From the NCBI RefSeq assembly GCF_900143535.1, contig NZ_FRFA01000009.1, positions 88,921 through 152,920 of the forward strand: 64,000 bases of DNA, read 5' to 3'. The notes below the pieces were generated by a model. The model had not been told where the DNA came from. It ran no database searches and saw only the letters and a list, made by a program, of their open reading frames with translations. The translations under genes and the position numbers were made by a program. The DNA is from Tateyamaria sp. Alg231-49 (GTDB lineage Bacteria > Pseudomonadota > Alphaproteobacteria > Rhodobacterales > Rhodobacteraceae). Below are positions 62,935 to 64,000 of the stretch, piece after piece (the stretch's first letter is position 1; each line of letters begins with the position of its first letter).

Positions 62935-63639
62935 TCAGAACCGCCAGTCCATGGTGAATTTCAACACCTGAATCTCAGTATCAAAATACCTTGTGGACGG
63001 CAGAACGTTGCCGGGGACCTGGAAGCTGTAGAAATCTCCGCCCAAGTCAGTGTAGGAGTAATCGAGGCCCAAAATCAGTTTCTCCGAATACCCGTATCTC
63101 ACACCAAAGCCCGCCGAGACGCCAGTTTGGAAACTGTCTCCTGACGCACTGTACGCACCTGAAGTGGCGCAAGTCCCGAACCCTGCTCCTGCAGGGCATG
63201 ATTGGCCGTAACCCACATTGGCAAATCCCAAACCAAGGGTCGCGTACGTCATTCATTTACCAGATGCATAGCCGATACGAGCCTTTAAACCACCGAGGCT
63301 GTTTATTTCACTGGTCTGCCTTAGAAAGTTTCCGTCTGCCACACTACCGTCTGCATTGGCAAAGCTGACGTCAGCAACCACACCAAGCACCATATTGTTG
63401 CTGAACTGATTGTCATAGGCGATCTGCCCGCCAAGCGCGAAGCCATCCGGGCTCTGGTCAGGTATTCCCCCAAGGGTTGCAATAGCTGGAGCCTGTGCTC
63501 CGTCACCCGAAATACTTGAAAGGCTGATACCACCAGACCATCCGGTCCAGTTGTAAGTATCCTGCGCCGCCGCCATGCCAGGTATCATCGATGTCGCAGC
63601 AATAGCTGCGCTCAATAGAGTTTTTGTTTTTAGTTTCAC
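62935..63639 (-). pseudogene. outer-membrane beta-barrel protein with in-frame stop
   Basis: Two abutting halves in the same frame. GTG 63639 opens a signal peptide (LKTKTLLSAAIAATSMIPGM) and an Omp25/OmpA-type barrel N-terminus (TYNWTGWSGGISLSS, GVVADVSFANADG, LKARIGYAS) to a TGA at 63255-63253, codon 129. The next codon is ATG and the barrel continues (TYATLGLGFANVGYG, LILGLDYSYTDLGGDFYSF) to a terminal Phe (MDWRF) at 62935. A single TGG-to-TGA or CGA-to-TGA change explains it. Full length would be about 234 aa. Confidence 0.82.
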
Positions 63640-63724
63640 TTTTTTGTTGCCTTCCAAGTTATTGCTTTCGTGCTGTTCGTTTCCAAAGTTCCTAAAATTG
63701 GAAAGAGGGAGAGCACGCGAACAC

Positions 63725-64000
63725 TGTGATCCTCCCCCTTTGAATCGGTCCGCCCCTATAGTTAGGAAACGGAGGATCAAACATGGGAATCAAACGTCAC
63801 AAGCCGGAAGAGATTGTCACGAAGTTGCGGCAGGTTGAGGTATTGTGCGGTCAGGGAATGCCGCGCATCGATGCAATCCGTCAGGTGCAGATAACCGAAC
63901 AGACATTCTATCGTTGGCGCAAGCAATACGGAGGCATGGGGACGGACCAACTGAAAGAGCTCAAACGTCTTCAGAAGGAGAATGACCGGTTGCGCAGAGC
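63725..64000 (+). mobile_element. IS3-family insertion sequence, left end (runs off window)
   Basis: The element probably starts near 63725. TGATCCTCC (63727-63735) and GGAGGATCA (63771-63779) are inverted, and the transposase ATG follows four bases later. The right end, orfB and target duplication lie outside the window. It sits about 90 bp upstream of the interrupted barrel gene. Confidence 0.7.
63783..64000 (+). CDS. IS3-family transposase OrfA (partial)
   Basis: Starts MGIKRHKPEEIVTKLRQ and continues with a helix-turn-helix (AIRQVQITEQTFYRWRKQYG) and the start of a leucine zipper (LKELKRLQKENDRLRRA), the classic OrfA of the IS407-like branch of IS3. The 72 codons present are intact with no stops. 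OrfB normally follows by frameshifting to form the DDE transposase. GGAGGATC is its ribosome site. Confidence 0.93.
   Translation, partial: MGIKRHKPEEIVTKLRQVEVLCGQGMPRIDAIRQVQITEQTFYRWRKQYGGMGTDQLKELKRLQKENDRLRR

Overview
The window is a stretch of ordinary chromosome from an alphaproteobacterium, most likely a marine Rhodobacterales of the Roseobacter group. The reasons are the family assignments and gene orders (DUF3576 lipoprotein-leuS-lptE-holA, coaBC-dut-MoeB-like, mreBCD-mrdA-rodA, a TIGR03862-type flavoprotein, a DUF2125 protein, an iron-sulfur photolyase, a pca/BKACE cluster), GC-rich coding sequence, and many 4-base start/stop overlaps. No rRNA, tRNA, CRISPR array or prophage was seen. 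One IS3-family element begins at the extreme right end. Layout: 1-5.1 kb holds gltX, an exported metallo-beta-lactamase-fold protein, a PHB-depolymerase-like esterase and nadE. 5.4-9.2 kb is an accessory envelope block: a secreted protein made of 18 gapless MORN repeats, a secreted protein with clustered C-terminal cysteines, a small membrane protein and an HlyD-type adaptor. 9.2-11.4 kb carries a photolyase/SDR pair. 11.5-13.3 kb is leuA, preceded by a leucine-rich leader peptide and competing stems. 13.4-16.2 kb holds an orphan solute-binding protein, a tiny secreted cysteine peptide and an unassigned coiled-coil membrane protein. 16.3-22 kb is the complete cell-elongation operon mreB-mreC-mreD-mrdA-rodA. 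22-30 kb carries ghrA, an M3 peptidase, coaBC-dut-MoeB-like, and rpoH with a ChaN-like gene. 30-38.4 kb has cobU and a phosphatase, a GST, comM, gshB, yraN, rsmI and an Lpo-like lipoprotein. 38.4-45 kb has glnD, nrtS, pcaC-pcaH-pcaG-BKACE and a methyltransferase. 45-55 kb has a gene-poor gap with a candidate FNR-controlled small RNA, then an OmpR-type regulator, ribA, an L,D-transpeptidase, yggS, a porin and DUF3576-leuS-lptE-holA. 55-64 kb has a GFA protein, a GST, a flavoprotein, an MscS-type channel, HNH, ECH and SDR genes, a DUF2125 protein, an outer-membrane barrel gene interrupted by an in-frame stop, and the IS3 element. How the genes work together: envelope growth and stress is the dominant theme (mre operon, Lpo-like lipoprotein, L,D-transpeptidase, LptE, porin, MscS, a CenR-like regulator, RpoH). 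Cofactor and redox metabolism (NAD, CoA, glutathione, riboflavin, cobalamin) is also well represented. The best candidates for something not captured by routine annotation are: (1) an approximately 90-nt RNA on the minus strand at about 45580-45492 with an FNR-type box, a -10-like element, an anti-Shine-Dalgarno loop and a terminator; (2) the leuA leader peptide with two mutually exclusive stems; (3) a roughly 52-bp repeat found three times, always 8-11 bases downstream of a stop codon and in the same orientation as the gene; (4) a CtrA-like box upstream of comM; and (5) the perfectly periodic exported MORN protein with its coupled partner.
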